Shown: one piece after another, positions 1-8,798 of the stretch
Layout of the letters: each line of letters opens with the position of its first letter
Position numbering within the stretch: the first letter of the stretch is position 1
Assembly (NCBI GenBank): GCA_964343805.1
Contig: CAYFLR010000002.1
Span: 62,001 to 126,000 of the forward strand
Length of the DNA stretch: 64,000 nucleotides
Direction: 5' to 3'
Source: CAYFLR01 sp964343805
Lineage (GTDB): Bacteria; Bdellovibrionota_B; Oligoflexia; CAYFLR01
The notes under the pieces: model-generated
Told to the model about the DNA's origin: nothing
What the model saw: only the letters and a program-made list of their open reading frames with translations
Databases searched by the model: none
Position numbers and translations under genes: made by a program

Positions 1-2
1 TT

Positions 3-2984
3 GATAGAATTAATATTAAATTAGGTTATCCAGGTGCCGCCCCTTCTGAGGTGGCTAAGGCAATCTGTCTCCCTTTACAAGATGCCATTTCTAATATTGT
101 AGGTGTCAAAGACGCCAGTTGTACTTCCATGGAGGGTGCCGCTTCCATGAGGTTGACATTACAAGAAGGAGAAGAACTCAATGACGTTTTTGAAGAGGTC
201 CGAACAGCTGTAGATGGTATTGGAGATTTCCCGGAAGATGCCACTAAGCCTGTTGTGGGAAAAGCCTCACATAATAGAGATATTATGGAATTGGCTTTAG
301 TGAGCAATTCATCTGAGATGGAGTTGTACCGTTATGCTCGGCATGTGAGAGATGAAGTGAGAAGAATTAAGGGTGTTGCAGTGGCTTCTCTGATGGTGGA
401 TCGAGGAGAGGAAATTGAAATTGCAGTAGAGCCTGATGTAATGAAACACTATCACCTCTCGCTCTCTTCCTTAAGTCAGATGATAAAAAGTAATAGTTTA
501 GATCTGGGAGCTGGTTCCATAAATCAGCGAACCGGTAAGATTCTCCTAGGGGTTAAAGAGAGAAAAACTGGAGTTGAACAAATCAAAAAAATACCAGTGC
601 TGACTACCAAAGAAGGATCTCAGTTGCTCTTAGGAGAGATTGCCGAGGTGAAGTGGAAATTAGAAAGGAGTCTTAGGGACACCATTATAGATGGCAAACG
701 GGCCGTTATTATAGATATTAAGCAGCACAATAGTTACACTCCGGGTCAAGTGTCTAAGAATATCCGTCACTATGTAGAGCGTAAGAGTAAGGTTCTTCCT
801 TATGGATACTCTTTTAAAGTTTTCCGTGATCGATCTACCTATTTTGAAGATCGCTTCAATCTACTTATTCGCAATGGCTTATTAGGCTTACTTTTGGTTT
901 TAGTTTCTTTGAGTCTTTTTTTAGAAATTAGATTGGCCTTTTGGGTAATGATTGGTATCCCTGCTTCATTTTTAGGTTCCTTGATATTCTTACCAATGGC
1001 CGGAGTTACCATCAATATGATGTCACTTTTTGCCTTTATTCTGGTGTTAGGAATAGTGGTGGATGATGCCATTGTCATTGGTGAGGCCATTTTTAAACAT
1101 CGAGAAAAAGGAAAAGATTTTATCACTGCCGCCATCGATGGAACCAAAGAGGTGGCGGGGGCGGTTACTTTTGCAATTTTAACCACCATGATCGCCTTTC
1201 TCCCCTTAGCTTTTACCAAGGGTATGATGGGAGCATTTTTATTTGCCACACCTATAATTGTAATTAGTGTTATCGGGATTTCATTACTGGAAGCCCTATT
1301 TATTCTACCTGCTCATTTAGCTCATAGCAGTCGTGAACCCTTCAACCATCCACTCCTGACTTTAATTGAAAAAGCAAGAGTTGGAACCACAAAACTCTTA
1401 CAAAATTTCATTAATGGTACTTTTTCAAAGGTTTTGGATGCGGCTTTACGTCACTGCTTTTTATCTATTTCTATCGGACTCGCCTTTTTAATTTTGTGTC
1501 TTGGAATGGTGGCGGGAAAAATCATCCGAGTGGAGTTTTTTCCCAACATCGAGGGGGATCGTTTACGAGTGAGTGGACAGCTTCCAGCAGGTTACTCCAG
1601 AGAAGAGACCATGAGAATTGTTAAGAAAATAGAGAAGATTGGTCGTAAAAGTTTAGAGGGGATGGAAAGAAAACTGGGGGTTGACCCAGAGGATACCAGT
1701 TTAAAATCGGTCTATAGCCGAATTTCACAAGCACGTAATTCAGGCAAAACCAGCTTTAGAGTTTCATTGGATTTACAACCTGAAAGAAAGGTCTCTATCT
1801 TTAAATTAAAAAGAGTTTGGCGAAAGAAAATTGGTTCTATACCAGGGGTTGAAGGTTTAAAACTGGCCAGTCGAGGAATGCACTTTGGAACTGACATCTC
1901 CCTCTCTCTTTCACACTTTGATCATGACACCCTCCTTAAGGCAATAAATTACATGAAAACTGAGTTAACTAGATATCAAGGGGTCCATGAGGTAGAATTG
2001 TCTGAAGAAGCGGGTAACACTATGTTAGTTTTTAAACCGAGTATCGTGGCAGAGTCACTGGGTATCAATGCTGCTACCTTGGCAAGGGCGGTGCGTAGTG
2101 GGTTTCAAGGTATTGATCTCTCGTCTTTTTATCATCAGGGAACTGAGGTCAATGTGGTTTTACGCTATAATCAGAAGTATCGAGACCATTTAAACCTATT
2201 GGAGCAAATACCTCTGCTCGGAAAAAATGGTAAAAGCATCACCTTGGGTGAAGCAGCTGATATTTCGGAACATGTGGAGCCCGTAACCCTGTTGCAAGAG
2301 AATGGCCGGCCCACCATTCGGCTAAGTGCTTCAGTAGCTGAAGAAAAAGCTAACTTAGATGATATCCAACAGGAGATTGAAGAGAAGTTAGTTCCGCAGG
2401 TTGAGAGAAAGTTTAGTGGGTTATCGGTCTCTTTCGGAGGGGCCCGTGAAGAGCGTAAAAAATCGATGAAGAGTTTTTTAAGTGGCTATATTATTGCTTT
2501 AATAGGAATCTATACCTTGTTAGCTCTCTTTTTTCACTCCTACACTCAACCACTTATTGTGATGCTTGGAATTCCCTTTGGTCTGGCAGGGGGGATTATA
2601 GGTCATTGGTTGCTTGGGTATAATTTGAGCAGTATGAGCCTATTTGGTTTCATTGGCCTTTCTGGTGTTGTGGTGAACGACTCTTTAATACTCATACATG
2701 CAGTAAAGCTTTATCTCGATCAAGGTCTGGATGTACATCAGGCTCTGTTGGAGGCGGCAAAATCCAGAGTTCGCCCCATATTTCTCACTAGTTTGACCAC
2801 TTTTGTGGGTTTAATGCCTATGCTTTTAGAAACTTCCAGGCAAGCCAAATTCCTTGTTCCCATGGCCATCAGCTTAGCCATGGGTATTCTTTTCGCCACC
2901 TTTATCATACTGGTGTTGGTACCGGCGATATACCGGGCTTTTGTCTATCTGAAATTTACTCGAATTCAAGCTAGACAACCCTAG
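3..2984 (+). CDS. RND efflux transporter, inner-membrane subunit (partial 5' end)
   Basis: Proton-driven RND (AcrB/HAE1-type) pump of the inner membrane, expected to expel drugs or other small molecules with a periplasmic adaptor and an outer-membrane channel. The frame is open to the left edge, and residues before the first GTG (51) read DRINIKLGYPGAAPSEV, matching the porter-domain start of the family, so the gene is cut by the window. Seen inside: a transmembrane block around 850-1320 with the paired aspartates GIVVDDAIVIGEA that relay protons in TM4, a second porter and docking half, and a second transmembrane block with GVVVNDSLILIHA (about 2660-2700) and RPIFLTSLTTFVGLMP. The adaptor gene would be expected upstream, outside the window. 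The family assignment is firm; the substrate is unknown. Confidence 0.95.
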   Translation, partial: DRINIKLGYPGAAPSEVAKAICLPLQDAISNIVGVKDASCTSMEGAASMRLTLQEGEELNDVFEEVRTAVDGIGDFPEDATKPVVGKASHNRDIMELALVSNSSEMELYRYARHVRDEVRRIKGVAVASLMVDRGEEIEIAVEPDVMKHYHLSLSSLSQMIKSNSLDLGAGSINQRTGKILLGVKERKTGVEQIKKIPVLTTKEGSQLLLGEIAEVKWKLERSLRDTIIDGKRAVIIDIKQHNSYTPGQVSKNIRHYVERKSKVLPYGYSFKVFRDRSTYFEDRFNLLIRNGLLGLLLVLVSLSLFLEIRLAFWVMIGIPASFLGSLIFLPMAGVTINMMSLFAFILVLGIVVDDAIVIGEAIFKHREKGKDFITAAIDGTKEVAGAVTFAILTTMIAFLPLAFTKGMMGAFLFATPIIVISVIGISLLEALFILPAHLAHSSREPFNHPLLTLIEKARVGTTKLLQNFINGTFSKVLDAALRHCFLSISIGLAFLILCLGMVAGKIIRVEFFPNIEGDRLRVSGQLPAGYSREETMRIVKKIEKIGRKSLEGMERKLGVDPEDTSLKSVYSRISQARNSGKTSFRVSLDLQPERKVSIFKLKRVWRKKIGSIPGVEGLKLASRGMHFGTDISLSLSHFDHDTLLKAINYMKTELTRYQGVHEVELSEEAGNTMLVFKPSIVAESLGINAATLARAVRSGFQGIDLSSFYHQGTEVNVVLRYNQKYRDHLNLLEQIPLLGKNGKSITLGEAADISEHVEPVTLLQENGRPTIRLSASVAEEKANLDDIQQEIEEKLVPQVERKFSGLSVSFGGAREERKKSMKSFLSGYIIALIGIYTLLALFFHSYTQPLIVMLGIPFGLAGGIIGHWLLGYNLSSMSLFGFIGLSGVVVNDSLILIHAVKLYLDQGLDVHQALLEAAKSRVRPIFLTSLTTFVGLMPMLLETSRQAKFLVPMAISLAMGILFATFIILVLVPAIYRAFVYLKFTRIQARQP

Positions 2985-3046
2985 TCTCTTTTTAGTAGAA
3001 TTCACTGGTTTAAAGTTTAAAATGTTAAAATTATTGGAGAAATTGT

Positions 3047-3265
3047 ATGAGTACCCCGTTTTATAAAGTGGAAGTTAAAAATGGCGACACCAAAGCTTTC
3101 TGTACCTGTGGTCAATCTAAGAAAATGCCTGACTGTGATGGCAATCATCAGGGAACAGGTAAAACTCCTCATGTTGAAAAATTCACTGAAGATAAACTGG
3201 TGATTGTTTGTGGCTGTGGTAAAACAGCTAAGTCTCCATACTGTGATGGAGCTCATGCTAAGTAG
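3047..3265 (+). CDS. Tandem CDGSH iron-sulfur domain protein
   Basis: Small 72-residue protein made almost entirely of two CDGSH iron-sulfur motifs: CTCGQSKKMPDCDGNH and CGCGKTAKSPYCDGAH. Each fits the C-x-C-x2-(S/T)-x3-P-x-C-D-G-x-H pattern that binds a redox-active [2Fe-2S] cluster through three Cys and one His. This is the double-motif bacterial class related to CISD3, and it has no membrane anchor. The start is set by a GGAG Shine-Dalgarno about 8 bases before ATG 3047. It lies 62 bases behind the RND gene on the same strand and may be its own unit. The role in electron or cluster transfer is inferred from the family; a link to the hybrid-cluster and A-type carrier genes further right is only thematic. 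Confidence 0.93.
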   Translation: MSTPFYKVEVKNGDTKAFCTCGQSKKMPDCDGNHQGTGKTPHVEKFTEDKLVIVCGCGKTAKSPYCDGAHAK

Positions 3266-3298
3266 TCTTGTTGATTTTTCCTCTAGACGAAGCGGACA

Positions 3299-3402
3299 CG
3301 ATTGGTTCAGATGAATCATCTTCTGGAGTTATGACCGCTTTGAGCATGAAAAAGCGGTCACCAATGGCCCTGATGAATCATCTTTCGGAGTTATGTCCTC
3401 TT
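3299..3402 (+). repeat. Two-copy direct repeat around a perfect hairpin in the 3266-3610 gap
   Basis: The 345-base gap before the next gene holds two imperfect copies of a ~42-base unit (3299-3341 and 3361-3402). Their best-matching core is GATGAATCATCTT followed by GGAGTTATG. Between them is a perfect 10-bp inverted repeat, TGACCGCTTT (3332-3341) with AAAGCGGTCA (3351-3360), around a 9-base loop. An outer ATTGGT/ACCAAT pair (3301-3306, 3360-3365) could extend the structure. No T-run follows, so it is not a normal terminator. The rest of the gap (3420-3600) is AT-rich and probably carries the promoter of the lipoprotein gene; I see no further gene. Confidence 0.6.
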
Positions 3403-3610
3403 TCTAAACAGCACTCATAATTTCCCACTTACCATAACCTTTTTTAACAAGGTTTTAAAAAAGAGTAAACATTTGCTCCCTTCAACATCTCTGCTTATAT
3501 GTCCCTAGTTATACTTAAATATTTAATATAATTAGATTTAAATTTATGACCTTTAGATTTCCTTCCATTCAACCGATAAGAACCAATAACCTAAGATTGG
3601 GGAGAAAATC

Positions 3611-5305
3611 ATGACTCGATATATCTATCTTTTCGCTTTTGTCATTCTTTTAGGCTGTAAAGCACGAGATGAAGCTGATGAAGGTGCCAATGTTAAAAGC
3701 TACCGTTATGATAATGGTCAAAAGGTACTAGATGTAGGGGTTTATATAAACGATGAGCCTACTACTAACTCTGGCGAGCTTTTACCCGAGGAAATTTCTT
3801 GGGGGCGCTACCCCAGTGGCTTTAGTGGTGATAAAGTTATCGGTCGAACTCAATATTCCACCGACAACAATTTATTTGAACAAGCGAAATCCTCTGGCGC
3901 CAAATATGTATTAAAAATAAAAGTCGTGAGTGACTCTCTTGAGGATATTCCTAATCAAGTTACCCTTTCGAAAGGTTTTATCGCAGATACTAATTGTGGA
4001 AGTCCTGAGTCCACAGTGAAAATCAAAGGTCAAGATGAAAGGGGAGAAGAGGGGGTTTATAACTTTTGTGTCACAACTGAGCAGAGTGGGAAAAATGCCG
4101 GTGCAAAAATCATATACACTAACTTGAGCCTCATAAGTGAAGGTGCTATTGCCGATGGATTCTCTATTGAAATATTAATGGATCGAATCTTAGGTTCCTC
4201 GACTCAGTTTTATGCAGCTACTGTAAACGTGACCAATTTAAATGCATTTGAAAACCAAAATACCCAAGCCATCTTGGGGGAGGAAGTGGCCTTTAGTACT
4301 GATCCAAGTGCGGAAATCCCATTTCCAACTCCGGCACCTAAAAGAAAACCCGATGATGAATATGATAAGATGTCCACTTTGGATCGAGTCGTTCCTAAAA
4401 AGAGACCCACTGTCGATCTTCCTGATCAAAAGTCATCCGCTACTTTTCAAAATATGATGATTCTGCCTGCAGGATCAGTGAGGGAAGTGGATGGAGAAGT
4501 TGATATGTCGAGCTTAAGCTCTCGGAATAAACTATACACTGGCTTAGGTTATCCGATGGGGAGCAAGGCCACCGAATATTGCGAGGAAAAGTACAAATCT
4601 CAAAATAATAGTGAGTATCATATTCAGTGGATCATTGCAGATATTGAAGATGATTTTAAAGTTATAGACCATAGTATTGACTATGAACATAATTTTTACG
4701 GAGCTTCGGTGGTTAAGAGTTTTACTGGAGCTGCATGGTTGGATGCCAATGATGGAAAACTGGATACCTTAGCTGATTTAGACTTGCTCATTCGCATGAT
4801 TAGAGATTCAAATAATCCGGCTTGGATCGCCATCAGAAAAAAGATTGGGGAACCTTCTGGAGCTGTGAAGTTTACATCTAAGATGGGTTATGTAAAGACA
4901 CGGAGCCATCGCAATGCCTATGATGGTTATTTAGGAAATCAGATCAATGCCCGCGAAACAGCCGAACTCTTTTTTGATACCTATCATGGCAACTATCAAG
5001 GTGCTGATGTAATGTGGCGAATTTTTCATACCTGTCGAACCGGTTCAACAAAAGCTAAATATTACCTTCCTCAAAGTCTGGTAGTTGGAGGAAAGACAGG
5101 AAGTTGGGATGAATCTTATCACCATGCTCTCACTTTCCGTTATGAAGATCGCCAATACGCTATGGTGGTCTTAACCGGTCGTCATTACACTTGGAACCTA
5201 AGGCAGCTTTTTAATGGCGCTAAAGGAAGTAATAATAAAGTGGCAGTGATGGCTGGAGGGCTCTTTCGAGAGTATATTGAAAAAAGCATGTCCTGCAGTA
5301 ATTAA
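3611..5305 (+). CDS. Lipoprotein with class A beta-lactamase/PBP-like serine hydrolase domain
   Basis: 564-residue protein with a lipoprotein signal (lipobox LLGC, Cys16), so it should sit as a lipid-anchored periplasmic or outer-membrane protein. Residues ~20-250 are a family I do not recognise; ~235-290 is a Pro/Lys-rich linker. The last ~270 residues carry the three serine beta-lactamase/penicillin-binding landmarks in order: SVVK (Ser366, Lys369), SNN (Ser400-Asn402) and KTG (Lys495-Gly497). This supports a beta-lactamase2-type fold acting on peptidoglycan or a beta-lactam-like substrate. The usual Omega-loop glutamate is not obvious, so true beta-lactam hydrolysis is uncertain and a DD-peptidase role is equally possible. 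Start: ATG with GGGGAGAA just upstream. It stands alone, followed by an outer-membrane protein gene with its own promoter candidate. Confidence 0.75.
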   Translation: MTRYIYLFAFVILLGCKARDEADEGANVKSYRYDNGQKVLDVGVYINDEPTTNSGELLPEEISWGRYPSGFSGDKVIGRTQYSTDNNLFEQAKSSGAKYVLKIKVVSDSLEDIPNQVTLSKGFIADTNCGSPESTVKIKGQDERGEEGVYNFCVTTEQSGKNAGAKIIYTNLSLISEGAIADGFSIEILMDRILGSSTQFYAATVNVTNLNAFENQNTQAILGEEVAFSTDPSAEIPFPTPAPKRKPDDEYDKMSTLDRVVPKKRPTVDLPDQKSSATFQNMMILPAGSVREVDGEVDMSSLSSRNKLYTGLGYPMGSKATEYCEEKYKSQNNSEYHIQWIIADIEDDFKVIDHSIDYEHNFYGASVVKSFTGAAWLDANDGKLDTLADLDLLIRMIRDSNNPAWIAIRKKIGEPSGAVKFTSKMGYVKTRSHRNAYDGYLGNQINARETAELFFDTYHGNYQGADVMWRIFHTCRTGSTKAKYYLPQSLVVGGKTGSWDESYHHALTFRYEDRQYAMVVLTGRHYTWNLRQLFNGAKGSNNKVAVMAGGLFREYIEKSMSCSN

Positions 5306-5314
5306 TCTATCCTT

Positions 5315-5343
5315 CTACATTTACTGGCATAATCTCATATAAT
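5315..5343 (+). promoter_or_regulatory. Candidate sigma70 promoter for the outer-membrane protein gene
   Basis: A perfect TATAAT at 5338-5343 lies 57 bases before the start codon. The -35 side is weak (CTACAT at 17-base spacing). It is called only from this match and its position in the short gap after the lipoprotein gene. Confidence 0.35.
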
Positions 5344-5400
5344 ATATTATCATTTTCTTACTAATTCTATTTAGACTAATAAATTTTGAGGAGACTTGTA

Positions 5401-6780
5401 ATGAAGCGGAAAATGGTTTTTTTGATTTCTTTTATAGCACTATCCTTTTTTCTGCCGAGCCAAAGAATAATGGCCTCTATGATGGATGATGTGATTGCTC
5501 TTGAAAAGGCGGTAGGACAGCTTAAAGGTAAGCAGCAAACTGACATTAGCACCCTAACTAGCAAAATTGCCAAGCTAGAGGCGAAAATAAAGACCATGCG
5601 TGCAAATGTAAAAAAAGATGTAAAAAAAGAGCTTAAGAAGGCGATTGCTCGGGTTAAGGCTTCGGCACCAGCAAGAGTTGCAGATACACCAGCACCACCT
5701 CCCCCACCCGCTCCGGTCGCTGCTGCACCAGCCCAAGGCAATGCTATTGATACCAATCGTATTTTAAATGATCTGAATCTCATTAAAACAGCCATCTTAA
5801 AACTACAGCAAGGTGTTAAAGTAGCAGATGGTGGAAAAGGGGGAGATTCTTTCAAAGAGCTGGAAAAAGCAGTTGAGGAGTTAAAAGGTAAAGTTGGAAA
5901 AGCAGAAGCACCAGCCGAGAGCAGTAGCCCTGTATCCGGAAGTGCCACTGTCATTTTACTGGCAATGGATCAAGCCAAAGATGAAGAAGCCAATATCAAT
6001 TCTGCCGTCACCGATGCCTCTATTGGCTTTTCAGCCACCAAAGGAAAAGTCTCTATGGAGATGGAAGTGGATGCCCTTTCCTTTATTGAAGGCGGAGAAA
6101 TTGGGGTAGGAACCTTTTTGGGAAAAGCAACCATTGGCTATGACTGTGGCAGTGGTTGGTCATTTTTGGCTGGAAAAGGTGAAGTGGGTTACGGTCAGGC
6201 TTTTAATCCTTTTAGTTATCTTGATCAATATGTTGAAAGTGAGGCCTTTGCAGGGGTAGATGGAGTGATGGTCTGGGTGACCAGTTACAGTACTGAAGCC
6301 TTCGCTAACAGCTTTTCACTCTTTAAAAATGGTGATGAGAGTATGACTATGAATCGCCGAGTGAGTTTTGCCAATAAGATTGAGCTCACCTCTTTAGGGA
6401 AAGTGACCCCTCAACTTTCAATTATGGCTATCAATGTAAAAGAGCTTGAAAAGTTCGTGACGGGAGTTTCTGTTGGATTTCAGTTTAAACAAGATGCTCT
6501 TGAACTCGGGGTGGAAGTATTAAGTGGTAAAGATGCGGATGATAAGAGCCCCATGACTTTTGATTTAGGCTTAAGTTATGGTGTGAATGATAATTTTAGC
6601 TTGATGGCAGCCGCTGGTTACAGCAAATCAGAAGAGACTGAAAAAATGCATGTGGACATAGGTTTTAGCTATTCTCTCGCAGATGGAGCCTCTTTAGAAA
6701 ATGACTTTAGATACGATGCTGACCAAAAAGGTGAGACCCATACAATTGAGAATCACCTCGGATTAAACTTCGAATTTTAA
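5401..6780 (+). CDS. Outer-membrane beta-barrel protein with coiled-coil N-terminus
   Basis: 459-residue exported protein. A Sec signal peptide (MKRKMVFLISFIALSFF...) is followed by a Lys/Glu-rich coiled coil (~residues 25-90), a Pro/Ala-rich hinge (PAPPPPPAPVAAAPA), a second short coiled segment, and from ~180 onward a run of alternating amphipathic strands rich in Gly and aromatic residues. It ends in LGLNFEF; the terminal Phe is typical of substrates of the outer-membrane barrel assembly machine. The layout (trimerising coil, flexible hinge, porin-like barrel) suggests a porin that reaches the peptidoglycan or periplasm. A TTG 15 bases upstream is in frame, but ATG 5401 has the strong GAGGAG site at ideal spacing. 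It converges with the next gene, overlapping by 4 bases at the stop codons. The specific porin family was not identified. Confidence 0.75.
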   Translation: MKRKMVFLISFIALSFFLPSQRIMASMMDDVIALEKAVGQLKGKQQTDISTLTSKIAKLEAKIKTMRANVKKDVKKELKKAIARVKASAPARVADTPAPPPPPAPVAAAPAQGNAIDTNRILNDLNLIKTAILKLQQGVKVADGGKGGDSFKELEKAVEELKGKVGKAEAPAESSSPVSGSATVILLAMDQAKDEEANINSAVTDASIGFSATKGKVSMEMEVDALSFIEGGEIGVGTFLGKATIGYDCGSGWSFLAGKGEVGYGQAFNPFSYLDQYVESEAFAGVDGVMVWVTSYSTEAFANSFSLFKNGDESMTMNRRVSFANKIELTSLGKVTPQLSIMAINVKELEKFVTGVSVGFQFKQDALELGVEVLSGKDADDKSPMTFDLGLSYGVNDNFSLMAAAGYSKSEETEKMHVDIGFSYSLADGASLENDFRYDADQKGETHTIENHLGLNFEF

Positions 6781-7097
6781 GCACTTTTGGGAAGGGCAAC
6801 CACGTTGCTCTTCTCTTCACCCTTCTCTTCACTCTTCTCTTCACTCTTCTCAATTCTGGTCATTTTACTTAAATCATCAAACTGCAGATCTACCAACACC
6901 CCTTTTTCCGGTTTGAATATCACCTCACCTTTGAGGCTCTCACTGACCAAATATTTGACGAGTTGAATGCTGGCATAGACCGCATCTTGTGAGAGATCAA
7001 TTTTGGGAGGTGGCATAAAGGGTTGGTTTGCATTTGTATCCGAAAGGGATATTTTTGGTTTTGGGGGTAATAAAAACTTTGGAGTTTTATATTGCAA
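6777..7097 (-). CDS. C-terminal continuation of the unknown gene, in a shifted frame
   Basis: About 105 residues reading YKTPKFLLPPKPKISLSD..., continuing the Lys/Pro-rich style of the protein upstream, then a compact segment (AVYASIQLVKYLVSE...) and an acidic tail built from three short repeats (EKSEEKSEEKGEEK). The only available start is a TTG without a Shine-Dalgarno, while the frame runs straight on from the 604-codon frame if one base is added near 7097. I therefore read it as the true C-terminus of that gene rather than a separate gene. The stop overlaps the stop of the convergent outer-membrane protein gene by 4 bases. Confidence 0.55.
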   Translation of the reverse strand: MQYKTPKFLLPPKPKISLSDTNANQPFMPPPKIDLSQDAVYASIQLVKYLVSESLKGEVIFKPEKGVLVDLQFDDLSKMTRIEKSEEKSEEKGEEKSNVVALPKSA

Positions 7098-8734
7098 TCC
7101 ATATTGCTGTAGGAAACCCCATCGGTGCTCTTCAAAAGTTCAGTAATAATAAATCCACACATGAGAGCCGTTTTTATACTCACATAGACCTGATCCTGTT
7201 CATAAGGATCATTAACAAAGTTCCCGTCCTCTCTATGCCCTCGGTATTCATCAATATAATTTTTCAAAATGCTTCTTAAGAAGTGATTGAAATTAACTCC
7301 GGGATTATCCTTATCACTTTGAATGGTAAGGAGGGTGTGTCTGAGAGTCCGTAACTTATCCTGTAACACGCTTTTAAAAGTAATTTGATCCATCTCTGTT
7401 AAATACTCTTCCTGCCATTTGATTAAATACTCCATAATAACTACTTGCTCCGACATCAAGTCTTTAAACTCATCAAAGAGCTCTCCGTTAGAAATGATAG
7501 GACGTGGCTCTTCTTTGGGAATGGGAGGAATAAGCTTTTGCCAGCTCGGTATAATGACCACCGGTTTTTGTTGCTTTTTTTGAGTCTGATCATTGGTAAG
7601 GTTGGCAAGTCCCTCGACCGATTTCTTCGATTCTGGTGATTTAGGCGTTTTAGGCATTTTGGGAATATTTTTCAAATTGGCAAAAGGGATTTTTTCTGGA
7701 ATGTGATCCGGTTTTTGAATAGGACCTAATGGAATGGTCTGCTGTTTTTGATTATTTTTATTGCTCTTTTTTCTGCGGAGAATTCGATCCACAGCAAAGA
7801 GAGTTGTTTGTTGTTCTTTAGTGAGTGAGATTTCTTTTCGCTCAGCCACCACCAGTTTAATTTCTTCCTTTTTGGGCTCATTTAAGAGAAGAGGGGGTTC
7901 GTAAGTATTTTTTTCTGTTGAATAGCCAATGCCAATCTCGTGCTGCCATTTTTTTATTTGATCAGATGAAGGTGTGGGGCACACTTCATCACTTTTAAAT
8001 GAAGTGATGGTTTTTGAAGGTGGAATAACTGGGGAAGCGATCTTTTTATTTGAAACCAGTAGAGTATGATGAACCGTTTCTTGAAGAATATGATTAAAAA
8101 TTTGAGAACCAAACCGTTCGTAAAGCTCAAAAAGACTTTCACCCTCTTTTTGGTGAAGGGAATGGTAAGAGATTAGGGTATTTATTATATCTGGTAGAAG
8201 TGACTGATCCAAGTTTTGAGCTAAATAGGCTTTAGTCCTTTGGTAAGGGGAAGGGGTGTTTATCAAAAATAAATGATAGCCTTCTGATTGTTTTACTAAT
8301 GCAATATCTAGTGGGGTTTTAACTTTTAATCCACTGTTACAACCAAAAATTCCAATGCCAAAGGACTCAGTAGAAAAGTTTTCATTAGGGTAGCTACTTA
8401 ACTGTTCTGCCAGCCAAATTGCTTCATTTAGCGTCACAAACGAATGGTTATCAGCAAGATCATTAGAACAAGTGGAAATCACATAATGAGAGCTATAAAG
8501 ATCACTTTGTAGATAATTTAAATCCGTTAAGGCTTCGATCATTTCTGCCTGGTGTTCTCTTTTTATGAAAAACCCCAAACGGTCACCTTGGATTTGCTTG
8601 ATAAAACCATCATGTGCAGTGGCAACCTGGGTGATCTTCTCAAGTTTTCCTTTAGAATATTGTTTAACCGAAAAAGTGGGGATAATTACACATAGATCAT
8701 TGTTAATATTAAAAAAAAGTGGTCGAGTGGTCAT
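6920..8734 (-). CDS. Unknown protein, main part of a frameshifted gene
   Basis: 604-codon frame with a good start (AGGAGAAGAAG before ATG 8734). I recognise no family. Residues 1-240 look like a globular alpha/beta region; ~250-420 is a long Lys/Pro/Gln-rich low-complexity linker (with repeated KTPK/IPKMPK-type motifs); ~430-540 is helical. There is no signal peptide or membrane segment. The last ~40 residues, beyond SYSNMD near 7100, look like out-of-frame translation, because the overlapping frame 6777-7097 gives a far more protein-like continuation. The gene therefore probably ends at 6777 after a single-base shift around 7095-7110, either a real mutation or a sequence error. Its neighbours are unrelated (outer-membrane barrel, protease). 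Confidence 0.6.
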   Translation of the reverse strand: MTTRPLFFNINNDLCVIIPTFSVKQYSKGKLEKITQVATAHDGFIKQIQGDRLGFFIKREHQAEMIEALTDLNYLQSDLYSSHYVISTCSNDLADNHSFVTLNEAIWLAEQLSSYPNENFSTESFGIGIFGCNSGLKVKTPLDIALVKQSEGYHLFLINTPSPYQRTKAYLAQNLDQSLLPDIINTLISYHSLHQKEGESLFELYERFGSQIFNHILQETVHHTLLVSNKKIASPVIPPSKTITSFKSDEVCPTPSSDQIKKWQHEIGIGYSTEKNTYEPPLLLNEPKKEEIKLVVAERKEISLTKEQQTTLFAVDRILRRKKSNKNNQKQQTIPLGPIQKPDHIPEKIPFANLKNIPKMPKTPKSPESKKSVEGLANLTNDQTQKKQQKPVVIIPSWQKLIPPIPKEEPRPIISNGELFDEFKDLMSEQVVIMEYLIKWQEEYLTEMDQITFKSVLQDKLRTLRHTLLTIQSDKDNPGVNFNHFLRSILKNYIDEYRGHREDGNFVNDPYEQDQVYVSIKTALMCGFIITELLKSTDGVSYSNMDCNIKLQSFYYPQNQKYPFRIQMQTNPLCHLPKLISHKMRSMPAFNSSNIWSVRASKVR

Positions 8735-8798
8735 CTTCTTCTCCTATATAATTCGCCGTAACTCTATTATCGGAAATTAGCTAGGAGTCTTGAGGTAA

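Noticed and set aside
3331..3420. 29-codon ORF starting with ATG inside the repeat region
   Set aside because: GGAG is only 2 bases from the ATG, and the sequence is better explained by the duplicated unit and hairpin.
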